Shown: positions 8,600 to 17,115 of the stretch, piece after piece
Layout: the number at the start of each line of letters is the position of its first letter
Position numbering within the stretch: position 1 is the first letter of the stretch
Assembly (NCBI RefSeq): GCF_000423085.1
Contig: NZ_AUHH01000042.1
Coordinates: forward strand, 1-39,913
DNA length: 39,913 nt
Direction: 5' to 3'
Origin: Granulicoccus phenolivorans DSM 17626 = NBRC 107789 = JCM 15570
GTDB lineage: Bacteria; Actinomycetota; Actinomycetes; Propionibacteriales; Propionibacteriaceae
Notes under the pieces: model-generated
What the model was told of the DNA's origin: nothing
Seen by the model: only the letters and a program-made list of their open reading frames with translations
Database searches by the model: none
Program-made: the position numbers and the translations under genes

Positions 8600-8646
8600 C
8601 TCGCGGCAAGGCTGCGCGGTTGAGCCCGCCGACAGTGCGGTTTGGA

Positions 8647-8652
8647 TAGGCT
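8647..8652 (+). promoter_or_regulatory. Leaderless -10 box TAGGCT
   Basis: TAGGCT lies six bases before the ATG at 8659, identical in sequence and spacing to the box before the acyltransferase gene. No ribosome site is present. Confidence 0.6.
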
Positions 8653-8658
8653 CGAGAC

Positions 8659-9153
8659 ATGCCCCAGGCACGACTTCTCCTGCTCATGCGCCATGCCGAA
8701 GCCGCCGACTTCGCCCCCGGCCTCGATGATTCCGATCGTCCGTTGACCCGGCGGGGCCAGGACCAGGCGCGTGCGGTGGGTGCGGCGCTGGCCGAGCACG
8801 GCGTACGGATCGATCAGGTGCTGTGCTCCAGTGCCGCCCGGACCCGGCAGACCCTCGATCTGCTCGGCGTGCAGGCGCCGGTCACCTTTACCTCCGAGCT
8901 CTACAACGCGGGCTCCCAGGCGATCCGGGAAGAGATCGGGCTGCTGGCGGATTCGGTGTCGGTGGCGCTGGTGCTGGGGCACGCGCCGGGGATTCCGACC
9001 CTGGCGCACGACCTGTCCGATGAGCGCAGCGATCCCGAGTTGCGGGAGCGGATCGCGCGGGGATACCCGACCTCGACGCTGGTGGCGATCGAGTTGGACG
9101 GAAACTGGAACGAGTTGCGCAGCGGGAAACTGATCTGGGCCGCGCAGGGCTGA
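8659..9153 (+). CDS. SixA-type phosphohistidine phosphatase
   Basis: A 164-residue histidine phosphatase superfamily protein. The phosphate-accepting RHAEA motif is at residues 11-15. A second catalytic Arg and His occur in SSAARTRQT and in LGHAPG. The short, single-domain form with the AEAADF...DRPLTRRGQDQA phrase matches SixA proteins, which remove phosphate from histidine of phosphorelay proteins. No histidine kinase is nearby, so the partner is unknown. The gene is a leaderless monocistron. Confidence 0.88.
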   Translation: MPQARLLLLMRHAEAADFAPGLDDSDRPLTRRGQDQARAVGAALAEHGVRIDQVLCSSAARTRQTLDLLGVQAPVTFTSELYNAGSQAIREEIGLLADSVSVALVLGHAPGIPTLAHDLSDERSDPELRERIARGYPTSTLVAIELDGNWNELRSGKLIWAAQG

Positions 9154-9197
9154 GGCGCGGCTCGCCCGGGTCCGTCCCGAGCCCCGCGGCAGCGCAG

Positions 9198-9203
9198 TAA
9201 GAT
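9198..9203 (+). promoter_or_regulatory. Probable leaderless -10 box TAAGAT
   Basis: TAAGAT ends 8 nt before the ATG at 9212. No ribosome site is visible, so the transcript probably starts at or next to the ATG. Confidence 0.45.
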
Positions 9204-9211
9204 GTCCGGGC

Positions 9212-9850
9212 ATGGATGCAGTTGTGTCGCAGGCCGCCAGTCTCTTGCGCGGCGCCCTCGCCGAGGATCGCCGTCAGGTACTCGGGCTGGTCGGACCACC
9301 CGGATGTGGCAAGTCGACCCTGGCGGAGAAGCTGCGCCGGGACCTCGATGAGCTCTATCCCGGCCGGGTTGCGGTGATCGGGCAGGACGCCTTCCACCTG
9401 GCGCAGGCAGTGTTGGCCCGGCATGATCTGGATCACCTGAAGGGCGCCCCGGAGACCTTCGACGCGCGTGGCTTCGTCTCGTTGCTGCAGCGGGTGCACA
9501 CCGAGGCGGCCTATCGGCTGTACGCCCCGGTGTTCCATCGCCAACTGGAGGAATCGATCGCGGCCCAGGCCGAGATCGGGCCCGCGGTCCGGCTGGTCAT
9601 CGTCGAGGGCAACTATCTGCTGCTGGATGTGCCGCCGTGGCAGAAGATCCGCGATCTGTGCACCGAGGTCTGGTACCTCGATCTCCCCGATGATGTCCGG
9701 CAGCGCCGGTTGATCGGGCGCCGGGTCGAGCACGGGATGCCCGAGGCCGAAGCGACCCGACGGACCCTGGGCCCCGACGAGCAGAACGCCGAACTGGTGG
9801 CCACCACCCGGGCGTACGCCGATCGGGTGCTGATCCGCCCGGACGACTGA
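9212..9850 (+). CDS. Nucleoside/nucleotide kinase-like P-loop protein (YggC/FrcK type)
   Basis: The 212-residue P-loop kinase has Walker A GPPGCGKST at residues 28-36. The GQDAFHLAQAVL segment corresponds to the MDGFHL substrate-binding region of the pantothenate/uridine kinase-like group. LDHLKGAPETFDARGF, the VIVEGNYLLLD Walker B strand and a C-terminal RVEHGMPEAEA lid follow. The family includes YggC and the fructose-operon kinase FrcK, and the true substrate is not known. It runs convergently into tRNA-Thr, ten bases away. Confidence 0.85.
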   Translation: MDAVVSQAASLLRGALAEDRRQVLGLVGPPGCGKSTLAEKLRRDLDELYPGRVAVIGQDAFHLAQAVLARHDLDHLKGAPETFDARGFVSLLQRVHTEAAYRLYAPVFHRQLEESIAAQAEIGPAVRLVIVEGNYLLLDVPPWQKIRDLCTEVWYLDLPDDVRQRRLIGRRVEHGMPEAEATRRTLGPDEQNAELVATTRAYADRVLIRPDD

Positions 9851-9860
9851 GGTGGGCGGG

Positions 9861-9936
9861 TGGAGCCACCTACCGGGATCGAACCGGTGACCTACGCTTT
9901 ACGAGAGCGTCGCTCTACCTACTGAGCTAAGGTGGC
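9861..9936 (-). tRNA. tRNA-Thr (anticodon CGT)
   Basis: A complete cloverleaf is seen on the minus strand. The acceptor arm is GCCACCT/AGGTGGC. The D-arm GCTC...GAGC encloses AGTAGGTA. The anticodon stem ACGCT/AGCGT has loop CTCGTAA, giving anticodon CGT, which reads ACG (Thr). The T-arm ACCGG-TTCGATC-CCGGT is perfect. The discriminator base is U, and CCA is encoded at 9863-9861. The gene body without CCA is 9864-9936. Confidence 0.97.
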
Positions 9937-10143
9937 ACGCCGAGCAGCGTCGGCCCGCCGAGTATACCCAGACATGCCGCGCCCGGAGCAAACGCGCGCG
10001 TTGTCTCATCCACAATGCCCGCGCGGGGTGCGTGCGTGGCTCAGTTCACGGTGCCCGCCGGCAGTGCGCCCGGTCGGTTCGGGGCGATCGGGCTTCGGTC
10101 CGGTCAGACAGCGTCACCGTTGGGCGGGCAGCTTCGGTGCGCC
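9937..10143. other. Gene-free stretch 5' of tRNA-Thr
   Basis: No supported gene is seen here. On the minus strand this stretch should hold the tRNA-Thr promoter. A DnaA-box-like TCATCCACA occurs near 10007. Otherwise the sequence is GC-rich and unremarkable up to the repeat array at 10144. Confidence 0.6.
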
Positions 10144-10262
10144 GTGACGCTGGGTTTCCGATGGTGACGTTGGGTGGGTGTGGTGACGTTGGGTGGGTGT
10201 GGTGACGCTCGATCCCGTCCGGTGACTTGCTGAGAGTCCGACCGGAGACTTGCTGAGAGTCG
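10144..10262. repeat. Array of about six 19-23-bp units headed by GTGAC
   Basis: GTGAC (once GAGAC) begins at 10144, 10164, 10183, 10202, 10222 and 10245. Two units (10163-10200) are a perfect 19-bp tandem duplication, GGTGACGTTGGGTGGGTGT. Units five and six share GACTTGCTGAGAGTC. The spacing of about 20 bp matches the arrays at both window ends, although the consensus is different. It lies between tRNA-Thr and the promoter of the CapK-like gene. Confidence 0.75.
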
Positions 10263-10273
10263 GGGTGATCCTC

Positions 10274-10302
10274 TTCGCGGGCCGGCGGCGCGGGACTAGC
10301 AT
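10274..10302 (+). promoter_or_regulatory. Candidate promoter of the CapK-like gene
   Basis: A -10 TAGCAT (10297-10302) has a weak -35 TTCGCG (10274-10279) at 17-bp spacing. This would give a 5' leader of roughly 95 nt before the ATG at 10406, which has a strong GGAGGAG ribosome site. Confidence 0.4.
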
Positions 10303-10405
10303 CGAAACGCACCGGCCCGGCGTACGGTGTGCACCTGCTCGGCTCCGGGGACGGCTGACCGTTCCCGCACCGGACCGGAACGCCGGTCTTCCGGAGGAGT
10401 CTCCC

Positions 10406-11719
10406 ATGATCGGTTCCCAGATCCGCCGCCGCGCGGCCCAGGTCATCGCCCCGGGGATCGCCCGGGTCGCCGAGGAGGTCGTGGCTGCGCTCAACGCGGA
10501 CTCCACAACCGCCGCACCGGCCGCGCTCGACCGGATCTGTGCCGAGGCGACGGCGCAGGTGCCCTTCTATCAGCGGCTGGGTGCCGAGGACTTCTCCGGG
10601 ATGCCGGTGGTCAACAAGGCCATGATGCAGGAGCGTCCGGAGGACTTCCGGTCCACCGCGGTGGACCCCAAGAAGCTCTCCTCCACCACCACCTCGGGGT
10701 CGACCGGTACGCCGTTCCGGGCCTGGTTCGACCCGGTGAAGGTGACCCGGCACCGCGGCCAGCTGGCCGGTTCCTACCAATACCTGGGGGTCGATCCGTT
10801 CGGCTGGTTCGTCCACTCCCGGGCCTGGAGCCATGTGTCGCCCGCGCTGCGGATGCGGTACGCCCTCAAGGGCCAGTATCTGTACGCCGGCGAGCGCGAC
10901 CCGGCGACCGTCGCGGCGGTGGCGCAGTGGATGACCCGGCACCCCGGGGTGACCCTGATGGGGTACTCCTCCTACATCGAGGATCTGCTGCACGGTCTGG
11001 AGGCGGGCGGTTTCACCTTCCCCGCCGGCACGGTGGGCACCGTGATGGGTGGGTCCGAGCCGTCGACGAGCTATCTGGCCACCGGATCGCAGCGGCTGTT
11101 CGGGGTCACTCCGCACATGCGCTACGCCAACATGGAACTGGGCGTGATGGCGGTGACCGGCCCGGACCTCACCGCGTACCGGATCGACACCAGTTCCTTC
11201 CATGTCGAGGTCCTCGAGGAGGACTCCGACACCCCGGCGGCCCCCGGCCGGGTCGGCCGCGTCGTGGTGACCGACCTGTTCAACACCGCGATGCCGTTCA
11301 TCCGCTATGACACCGGCGACCTGGCCCGGTTCGCGGTCAACGACTCCGGACAGCCGGTGCCCAACGTGCTCACCGAACTCAGCGGCCGGCGCTTCGACAT
11401 CCTGGTCGCCGGTACGCCGCAGGCACCCCGGCGGGCCAGCGCCCTGCTGCTGCCCGATGACCAGATTCTCGAGGCAGGCCCGATCCGGCAGTTCCAGCTG
11501 CGGCAGACCGGCGTCGGGCGGTTCACCTGGCTGCTCAACGCCGAGCCGGCCGACGGGATGGAGCCCGTCCTGCGCGGCATTCTGGACGACGTGGTCGGCG
11601 ACATCGTGGAATGCCGCTTCGTCTACACCGAAGAAATTCCGATGATGAACTCGGGCAAGCGCAAGCTGTTCGTCAATGAGATGGCCGACATCGAGACGGT
11701 GCTGGCGACCGCCGACTGA
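10406..11719 (+). CDS. CapK/PaaK-like AMP-dependent ligase (phenylacetate-CoA ligase family)
   Basis: The protein has 437 residues. The adenylate-forming P-loop TTTSGSTGTPFRAWFD is at about residues 93-108. VMGGSEPSTSY and FIRYDTGDLA are the later A5/A7-type motifs, and the C-terminal MNSGKRKLFVNE segment ends in the catalytic-lysine region. The architecture and size match the phenylacetate-CoA ligase/CapK group, which activates an aryl or short organic acid as an acyl adenylate. No CoA-pathway, thiolation-domain or polysaccharide genes are adjacent, so substrate and acceptor are open. The ATG follows GGAGGAGT by about 6 nt. The gene is convergent with the RicT gene (18-nt gap). Confidence 0.85.
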   Translation: MIGSQIRRRAAQVIAPGIARVAEEVVAALNADSTTAAPAALDRICAEATAQVPFYQRLGAEDFSGMPVVNKAMMQERPEDFRSTAVDPKKLSSTTTSGSTGTPFRAWFDPVKVTRHRGQLAGSYQYLGVDPFGWFVHSRAWSHVSPALRMRYALKGQYLYAGERDPATVAAVAQWMTRHPGVTLMGYSSYIEDLLHGLEAGGFTFPAGTVGTVMGGSEPSTSYLATGSQRLFGVTPHMRYANMELGVMAVTGPDLTAYRIDTSSFHVEVLEEDSDTPAAPGRVGRVVVTDLFNTAMPFIRYDTGDLARFAVNDSGQPVPNVLTELSGRRFDILVAGTPQAPRRASALLLPDDQILEAGPIRQFQLRQTGVGRFTWLLNAEPADGMEPVLRGILDDVVGDIVECRFVYTEEIPMMNSGKRKLFVNEMADIETVLATAD

Positions 11720-11737
11720 CCGCTCCCGGACCGCGCC

Positions 11738-12643
11738 TCAGAAGTTGTCGGCCCGGTTGCGCCGGTGCCGGGCCTTCTTGCGCGGCGGCGCATCGCTGCG
11801 CTGTTCGTACGCCGCCCGCGCCGCACACGCGTCGGCCCGTGCACACTCGGTCACCTCGCCGGTGGCGCTCAGGCGCAGCACCACCGCATCGGCGGGGACG
11901 CTGTGCCCGATCACGGTGGCGGTCCCCTCGTCGGTGAGGACCTTCGCGCCCTTGGCCGGGGCCTCCCGGACGAACTCCTCGTACAGCGGATGTTCGTACT
12001 TCAGGCAACACATCAGCCGGCCGCAGGCGCCCTGGACCCGCATCGGGTTCGGCGGCAGATCCTGGTCCTTGGCCAGCCGCATCGAGATCGGTTCGAAGGA
12101 CTTGGCGAAGGTGGCGCAGCACAGGTCCCGGCCGCAGGACCCGATGCCGCCGGTGATCTGGGCCGCCTCGCGCGAGCCGATCTGCCGCAGGTCCACCCGG
12201 GCCCGGACCGCCCGGGCCAGTTCGCCGACCAGGGCGCGGAAGTCGACCCGGCCGGGTGCGGTGAAGTAGACGACGGCGAGCCGTTCGTTCTTCCGGGTGG
12301 CCCCCTCGGGATGGTCGATCCAGTCCACCCCGACGACCTTCATCGGCAGCTTCTGCTGGCGGATCAGCCGGTTGGCGGTCACCCGGAGCTGGTCGCGCTG
12401 GTGTCGGTTCGCCGCATCGCGGGCCAGGTCGGCGGCCTCGGCGCGGCCGGCGCACCGGGGCAGGTCGCCGAAGCCGTCCCCGGATTCGGCCTCCTCCGGC
12501 GCCCACACGCACCAGGCGACCTCGGCGCCGCCCTCCAGGGTGGGCACCAGTACCCGCTCCCCCACCCGGTAGTCCCCGTCGCCGGGGTCGATGTAGTGCA
12601 GTCGTCCGTGGCGTTCGAACGCCACTGCCATCACCCGAGCCAT
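11738..12643 (-). CDS. ricT: RicT-like PSP1 domain protein
   Basis: A 301-residue protein of the PSP1/RicT (YaaT) family. In Bacillus RicT forms the Y-complex with RicA and RicF, binds iron-sulfur clusters and directs RNase Y maturation of mRNAs. The hallmark cysteines are present: GGIGSCGRDLCC (Cys170, 175, 176) and GACGRLMCC (Cys207, 212, 213). The C-terminus is a basic tail (PPRKKARHRRNR). In actinobacteria PSP1 genes commonly sit beside holB, as here, with one DoxX gene between them. Start ATG 12643 is leaderless, with TAGGGT six bases upstream. RicA and RicF partners are not in the window. Confidence 0.88.
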   Translation of the reverse strand: MARVMAVAFERHGRLHYIDPGDGDYRVGERVLVPTLEGGAEVAWCVWAPEEAESGDGFGDLPRCAGRAEAADLARDAANRHQRDQLRVTANRLIRQQKLPMKVVGVDWIDHPEGATRKNERLAVVYFTAPGRVDFRALVGELARAVRARVDLRQIGSREAAQITGGIGSCGRDLCCATFAKSFEPISMRLAKDQDLPPNPMRVQGACGRLMCCLKYEHPLYEEFVREAPAKGAKVLTDEGTATVIGHSVPADAVVLRLSATGEVTECARADACAARAAYEQRSDAPPRKKARHRRNRADNF

Positions 12644-12649
12644 TCACTC

Positions 12650-12655
12650 ACCCTA
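12650..12655 (-). promoter_or_regulatory. Leaderless -10 box TAGGGT of ricT
   Basis: On the minus strand TAGGGT is followed by exactly six bases and then the ATG at 12643. No ribosome site is present. Confidence 0.55.
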
Positions 12656-12709
12656 GCGCTCCCGATGCCGCCGGTCGGTTGCCGACCGACATCCCCGGAC
12701 CGGACGCAC

Positions 12710-12743
12710 CGCGGCCCGCCCCGGAAATCCGGGACGGGCCGCG
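12710..12743 (-). terminator. 15-bp hairpin after the DoxX gene
   Basis: Arms 12710-12724 and 12729-12743 pair around a four-base loop, with one position that is a G-U pair only in the minus-strand RNA. This fits termination of the DoxX transcript, whose stop is at 12765. Confidence 0.65.
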
Positions 12744-12764
12744 TGTGGTTCGGGTGCCGCCGGC

Positions 12765-13655
12765 TCACTTGCTGGCGGCGCGGCGGCGACGCATCGCCCC
12801 GTCCACGCCCCAGGCGCCGCCGCCCAGGCAGAGCAGCAGCAGGCCGCAGCCGGCCAGGACCAGTTCGAATTCGCCGGTCAGCGCGTACCCGTGGAAGGGG
12901 TTGCCGAGCCAGTGGATGAAGACCAGCGACATGATCGCGATCGCGGCCAGACCCAGTCCGGCGACGCGGGTGAACACCCCGAAGATCAGCGTGATCGCGA
13001 TCGCGATCTCCGCACCGGCCAGCACGTACGCCACCGGTTCGGCCGGCAGATAGTCGGTGATCGCGGTGGTGTTCAGCATCTGCACGGTGTCGCTGTACTG
13101 GATCAGATGCGCCAGGCCGTGCAGCCCCATCACCGCAGCCAGGATGATCCGGAACAGGAACAGCCCCAGCGAGGCGTACCACTTGTCGGTGGTCCGGGTC
13201 GCGACCACGACCGGGGCCGGCGTCGGCCGCTGATCGGTCAGCTGCTCGGGCTGGCGGCGCCGATTGCCCAGCGCCTTGTCGCGTTCGGCACGACGGCGAT
13301 CCCGCTCGGCGAGCCGTTCGGCGTCCGGGTCCTGTTTGGCCTGGTCGGGATCGGACTTGCGGGCCGACGGCAGCGGGCGGGTCTCGTCCTCGGGCACCTC
13401 ATCGCGGTAGAGGTACTTCCAGCCCTTGCGTTTGCTGTCGGTGACCGGCTGCTGATCGGCGGTGTCCTCCTCCGCCCCGCCGGCGGCGGTGACCTCGGCG
13501 GCGTCCATCAGGGTGGTGGCCTCGGGGTCGTCGCGATCGGTGGTGCGCGGACGTTTGCCGGCCGGGTCGGCGGTGGCCGACGACTTGGCGTCCACCTCGT
13601 CGGAGACCATCTCGTCGGTGGTTCCGTCGGCGTGGTTCCGGAAGATGGTGCTCAC
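12765..13655 (-). CDS. DoxX family membrane protein with long charged N-terminus
   Basis: 296 residues. The first 150 or so are hydrophilic and of low complexity (Asp/Glu/Arg/Lys-rich, e.g. AERDRRRAERDKALGNRRR) and probably cytoplasmic and disordered. Residues from about 160 (LGLFLFRIILAAVMGLHGLAHL) form the four-helix DoxX domain, with the VAYVLAGAEIAIAITLIFGVFTRVAGLGL core. DoxX proteins are linked to redox or thiol homeostasis in actinobacteria, but the function here is unproven. The GTG at 13655 has a strong GGAGG site. The 111-bp gap after holB suggests its own promoter. Confidence 0.85.
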   Translation of the reverse strand: MSTIFRNHADGTTDEMVSDEVDAKSSATADPAGKRPRTTDRDDPEATTLMDAAEVTAAGGAEEDTADQQPVTDSKRKGWKYLYRDEVPEDETRPLPSARKSDPDQAKQDPDAERLAERDRRRAERDKALGNRRRQPEQLTDQRPTPAPVVVATRTTDKWYASLGLFLFRIILAAVMGLHGLAHLIQYSDTVQMLNTTAITDYLPAEPVAYVLAGAEIAIAITLIFGVFTRVAGLGLAAIAIMSLVFIHWLGNPFHGYALTGEFELVLAGCGLLLLCLGGGAWGVDGAMRRRRAASK

Positions 13656-13766
13656 GGATCCTCCAAAAGATAGCTGCAGGGAAAGGCTAGACCGATCGTT
13701 ACAGTCAGCCCCTCACTTATCTGGGATCGACACGCGCCACACTCGCCACAGCAGGCTCAGGAGGGG

Positions 13767-14945
13767 TCAGCGGCCCCGGAATGGTCCGCCGAGGGTCAGC
13801 ATGAGGGCCTCCATGGCCAGCAGCGGGTTGACCGCGCCCTCGATGTCGGTGCGGCACTGCAGGATGGCGTCGATGCAGGCCAGCGTCTTCTCCGGGGTAG
13901 TCCGCCGCGCCAGGGCCGTGATCGTCTCGGCCGCCTCGGCGTTGATCAGCGGCACCTCCGCCGCGATCTGGGCACTGAGCACATCCCGGTAGAAGCCGGT
14001 CAGCTCGGTCAGGGCGAAGTCGAGCTGGTCGCGCACCATCCGGGTGGCGCGCTTCTTCTGCTCCTCCTCCAGTTCCTTGAGCGCCTTCTGGGCGGCGGCC
14101 AATTGTTTGGGCTTCACGCCGGTGGTGCCGACCCCCAGGGCGGTCTCCAGGGCCGCCCGCTCCCGGGCGTCGAGTTCGGCGGTCTGCCGGGCAGCTTCCT
14201 CCTTGCCGGACTCCACCAGGTGCTCGGCGGCATTCAGGCAGGAGCCGATGTCGCGCAGCCGGCCCGGGATCTGCAACACCGCGTGCCGCCGGTTGCGGGC
14301 CGCCTCGTTGCGGGCGAGAGCGCGGGCCCGGCCGATGTGCCCCTGCGCCGCCCGGGCCGCGAAGGCCGCGGTCGACGGGTCGATCCCGTCGCGCCGGATC
14401 AGCAGTTCGGCGACCGCGGCGTCCGGGGGCGTACGCAGGCTGAGCTTGCGGCAGCGGGATCGGATGGTGACCAGAACGTCGTCCGGCGTCGGGGCGCAGA
14501 GCAACCAGACCGTACGCGCCGGCGGTTCCTCGATCGCCTTGAGCAGCGCATCGGCGGCCGGGTCGGTCAGCCGGTCGGCGTCCTCGATCACGATGATCTG
14601 ATAGCGCCCGACACCGGGGCGCAGCGACGCGGTCTGGATCAGCTCCCGGACCTCGTCGACGCCGATGCTGAGACGTTCGGTCTGCAGCAGGGTGACATCG
14701 GGGTGCGCGCCGGACAGCGTACTGCGACAGTGCTGACAGGTGCCGTCGCCGTGATTGGGGCATTGCAGCGCGGCCGCGAAGGCCCGGGCGGCATTGGAGC
14801 GCCCCGACCCCGGGGGCCCGGTGATCAGCCAGGCATGACTCATCGCGTGCCGGCCCTCGATCACCGCGCGTTGCAGGGTCGCCACGGCCCGGGGCTGCCC
14901 GACCAGGTCGGCCCACACGCCCGGCGCGGCGGTCTCGGTGGTCAT
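13767..14945 (-). CDS. holB: DNA polymerase III subunit delta'
   Basis: A 392-residue AAA+ clamp-loader subunit that helps load the beta clamp during replication. The degenerate Walker A GPPGSGRS (43-50, Lys replaced by Arg) and intact SRC arginine-finger motif (TIRSRC) mark delta' rather than the ATP-hydrolysing tau/gamma. The zinc module shows Cys62, Cys70 and Cys73, and the usual fourth Cys position is Thr. IIVIEDADRLTDPAADALLKAIEEPP is the Walker B region. A coiled, Lys/Glu-rich insert (KALKELEEEQKK) precedes the C-terminal collar. The ATG overlaps the tmk stop as ATGA. Confidence 0.92.
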   Translation of the reverse strand: MTTETAAPGVWADLVGQPRAVATLQRAVIEGRHAMSHAWLITGPPGSGRSNAARAFAAALQCPNHGDGTCQHCRSTLSGAHPDVTLLQTERLSIGVDEVRELIQTASLRPGVGRYQIIVIEDADRLTDPAADALLKAIEEPPARTVWLLCAPTPDDVLVTIRSRCRKLSLRTPPDAAVAELLIRRDGIDPSTAAFAARAAQGHIGRARALARNEAARNRRHAVLQIPGRLRDIGSCLNAAEHLVESGKEEAARQTAELDARERAALETALGVGTTGVKPKQLAAAQKALKELEEEQKKRATRMVRDQLDFALTELTGFYRDVLSAQIAAEVPLINAEAAETITALARRTTPEKTLACIDAILQCRTDIEGAVNPLLAMEALMLTLGGPFRGR

Positions 14946-15640
14946 GGCTCCATCCTGCCCGGGCGTGCTGACAGATCCGACCACTCCGCCTGCCGGCGCC
15001 GCGCAGCCAGGTTGTCCAGCAGCGGGCGGACCCGGGCGCGGACGGCCTCCTCGATCCGGTCGCGGCTGTCCCGGGCGGGCAGCACCAGGTAATGGTCGGG
15101 ATCGGCGGCGGCCAGATCCAGGAAGGCCTGCCGGACCGCCCGGTGGAACTCCAGCGATTCCGCCTCGAGCCGGTCCTTGCCCGCCTTCTGCGACACCGCA
15201 TCCTCCGGACGCACATCGAGCAGCACGGTCAGATCCGGGCGCAGGCCGTCGGTGGCCCACTCGTTGAGCTGGACCAGGTCGCCGTGCCCGAGCGTACGCC
15301 CGACCCCCTGATAGGCCAGGGAGGAATCGACGTAGCGATCACTGATCACGATCCGGCCCGCGTCGAGGGCGGGGAGCAGCACCTCCGCGACATGCTGGGC
15401 CCGGTCGGCGGCGTACAGCAGGGCCTCGGCCCGCGGGGCCAGCCGGTCGTGGGCCGGGTCGAGCAGGATCCGCCGGATGTGGCTGCCGATCGGGCTCCCG
15501 CCGGGCTCCCGGGTGCACACCACCTGTTCCCGGCAGTCGGTCTCCAGCCAGCGGGCCAACCGTTGGGTCTGGGTGGTTTTCCCGGCCCCGTCACCCCCCT
15601 CGAACACCAGGAAAAGGCCGGCTGCCGCCTCGGCGCGCAT
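14942..15640 (-). CDS. tmk: Thymidylate kinase
   Basis: The 232-residue kinase phosphorylates dTMP to dTDP. The P-loop EGGDGAGKTT is at 14-23 and TREPGGSPIG is the conserved Arg-Glu-Pro-Gly-Gly loop. The ISDRYVDSSLAYQGVGR motif is the DRY signature. The C-terminus is a little longer than usual. The start overlaps the preceding gene's stop (TGATG) and the stop overlaps holB (ATGA), so translation of these genes is probably coupled. Confidence 0.95.
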   Translation of the reverse strand: MRAEAAAGLFLVFEGGDGAGKTTQTQRLARWLETDCREQVVCTREPGGSPIGSHIRRILLDPAHDRLAPRAEALLYAADRAQHVAEVLLPALDAGRIVISDRYVDSSLAYQGVGRTLGHGDLVQLNEWATDGLRPDLTVLLDVRPEDAVSQKAGKDRLEAESLEFHRAVRQAFLDLAAADPDHYLVLPARDSRDRIEEAVRARVRPLLDNLAARRRQAEWSDLSARPGRMEP

Positions 15641-17115
15641 CAGTCACCCCAGTCCAGTTCCTTGACCCACTCGGGCCAGTTCGCCAGGAATTCGGTGCGC
15701 GCCTCGAGTTGGCCGACCAGTTGCTGTTCGTAGTCGCGCCCGGCGGCGAACGCGTCCTCCGGGCTCAGCCCGCTGATCGCGGCCAGCGCGGCCTCCCGCT
15801 CCACCAGCAGACACTCGCCGAGGGCGGCGTACACCCGCTCGGCGCGCTTGCTCAGCCGCTGCCCCGCCTTGGTCTGCGGCAGGATCGAGCAGACGTCGAC
15901 CAGATGCGCCGACCGGTCCCGGGCGGTTCGCCAGTCCGCGTCGGAGGAAGTATGGGTGAGCCGCCCGGCGCTGTCCTTCAGCTCCTTCAGCGCCATTTTG
16001 GCCAGGGTCCGCATCCCGCGCCCGGTCGGGTCGAGGCTGTGCGAGCCCAGCCGGGGTGCGCGGGTCGCGGTGACCAGATCATCCAGCAGGTGCCAGTACG
16101 CGTCGGAGTCGAGTTGGCGGACCGCGTCGGCTACCGGGACGTCGGTGAGCCAGCGCAGCCCCGGGATCAGCGAACTCACCCAGTTCGCGTCCAAATAGCC
16201 GCTCATCCCGCGCAGTTCGCTGCGCAGCGCGGCCAACTGGCGCAGAATCCCCTCAGGACCGTCCTCGCCGATCCGGTAGGACAGGTCGGCCAGGGTGAGC
16301 TTGCGCAACCGCGCCGCCAGCAGCGCCGACACATAGGTTTCCAGGGGCGAATCCGGGTCCCACGACGGCGGCTTGGGCAGATCGGTCGCTCCGATCGCCG
16401 GTGGGCCCAGGCGCTGCGCCAGGGTCGGGAAGCTCGGCACCCGTGCCCCGCCGACGGCCAGCAACTGCTCGGTCAGCCAGGTCAGCGCCTCGTAGCTGAG
16501 CGCCACCGAGGAGGTGAGGGTCACCTCCCGATAGCGGTTGGTGGTCATCCCGCCCCGGCGTACGTGCACGGCATCGCTGCGTACCCAGGCAATCGGCTGT
16601 TGTTGCGGGTTGCGCAGCTCGTACTCGGTGCGGTGGCAGGTCAGCGTCGCGGTCGGCCCGATCGCGGCCCCGCGCCGGAAGGGGCGGATCACCGCCTCGA
16701 GCTCGGGGGGTGTCTCGGCGCCGGCCAGCGGGGCCACCTTCTCCACCGGCAGTTGCGGAGCCCAGTCCGGGGCAGCCAGGTAGACCTCGTTGCGGCCGTC
16801 GGTGTTGCGGATCGCGAGCACGATGCCGGCACGCAGCAGTCGGTCGTCGCTGGCGTCGAGCACGTTGACGTTCATCGTGTACGATCCGCCCGCCCCGGCT
16901 CGCAGGGTCAAGGTGGTCAGCCCCAACTCCGGATTGGCCAACTGTGCCGAGGCGGAGGAGTACGGCATCTCGAACCGCCGAACCGGGTGCAGCACGGCGC
17001 GACGCGACCGGTTGCCCTTCGCCATTTCGTCCCTGTCCTGTAGTTGTCGGTCCTGCTCTTCGTCGTGCTCGTCCGGTGCCGGGTCGGTTCCGGATTCGTC
17101 CTGCGGTGTGCTCAC
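15640..17115 (-). CDS. Divergent CYTH-CHAD domain protein
   Basis: The protein has 491 residues. An acidic, disordered start (about 45 residues) is followed by a region (about 56-238) that tracks the CYTH triphosphate-tunnel fold in order: [52 protein letters not shown], and [18 protein letters not shown] helical C-terminal part (about 258-475) resembles CHAD ([28 protein letters not shown]). CYTH normally begins with an ExExK motif that binds triphosphate and metal; I see none, and the Lys strand reads EVYLAAP. It is therefore probably non-catalytic, with a polyphosphate- or partner-binding role as inference. Its GTG overlaps the topA stop (GTGA). The assignment rests on pattern comparison by eye. 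Confidence 0.65.
   Translation of the reverse strand: MSTPQDESGTDPAPDEHDEEQDRQLQDRDEMAKGNRSRRAVLHPVRRFEMPYSSASAQLANPELGLTTLTLRAGAGGSYTMNVNVLDASDDRLLRAGIVLAIRNTDGRNEVYLAAPDWAPQLPVEKVAPLAGAETPPELEAVIRPFRRGAAIGPTATLTCHRTEYELRNPQQQPIAWVRSDAVHVRRGGMTTNRYREVTLTSSVALSYEALTWLTEQLLAVGGARVPSFPTLAQRLGPPAIGATDLPKPPSWDPDSPLETYVSALLAARLRKLTLADLSYRIGEDGPEGILRQLAALRSELRGMSGYLDANWVSSLIPGLRWLTDVPVADAVRQLDSDAYWHLLDDLVTATRAPRLGSHSLDPTGRGMRTLAKMALKELKDSAGRLTHTSSDADWRTARDRSAHLVDVCSILPQTKAGQRLSKRAERVYAALGECLLVEREAALAAISGLSPEDAFAAGRDYEQQLVGQLEARTEFLANWPEWVKELDWGD

Noticed and set aside
10144-10262. CRISPR array
   Set aside because: Units abut one another with no distinct unique spacers, the period is too short (about 20 bp), and no cas genes are present.
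9861-10405. Genomic island integrated at tRNA-Thr
   Set aside because: The tRNA 3' end faces a housekeeping kinase gene only 10 bases away, and there is no integrase, duplicated tRNA end or foreign cargo.
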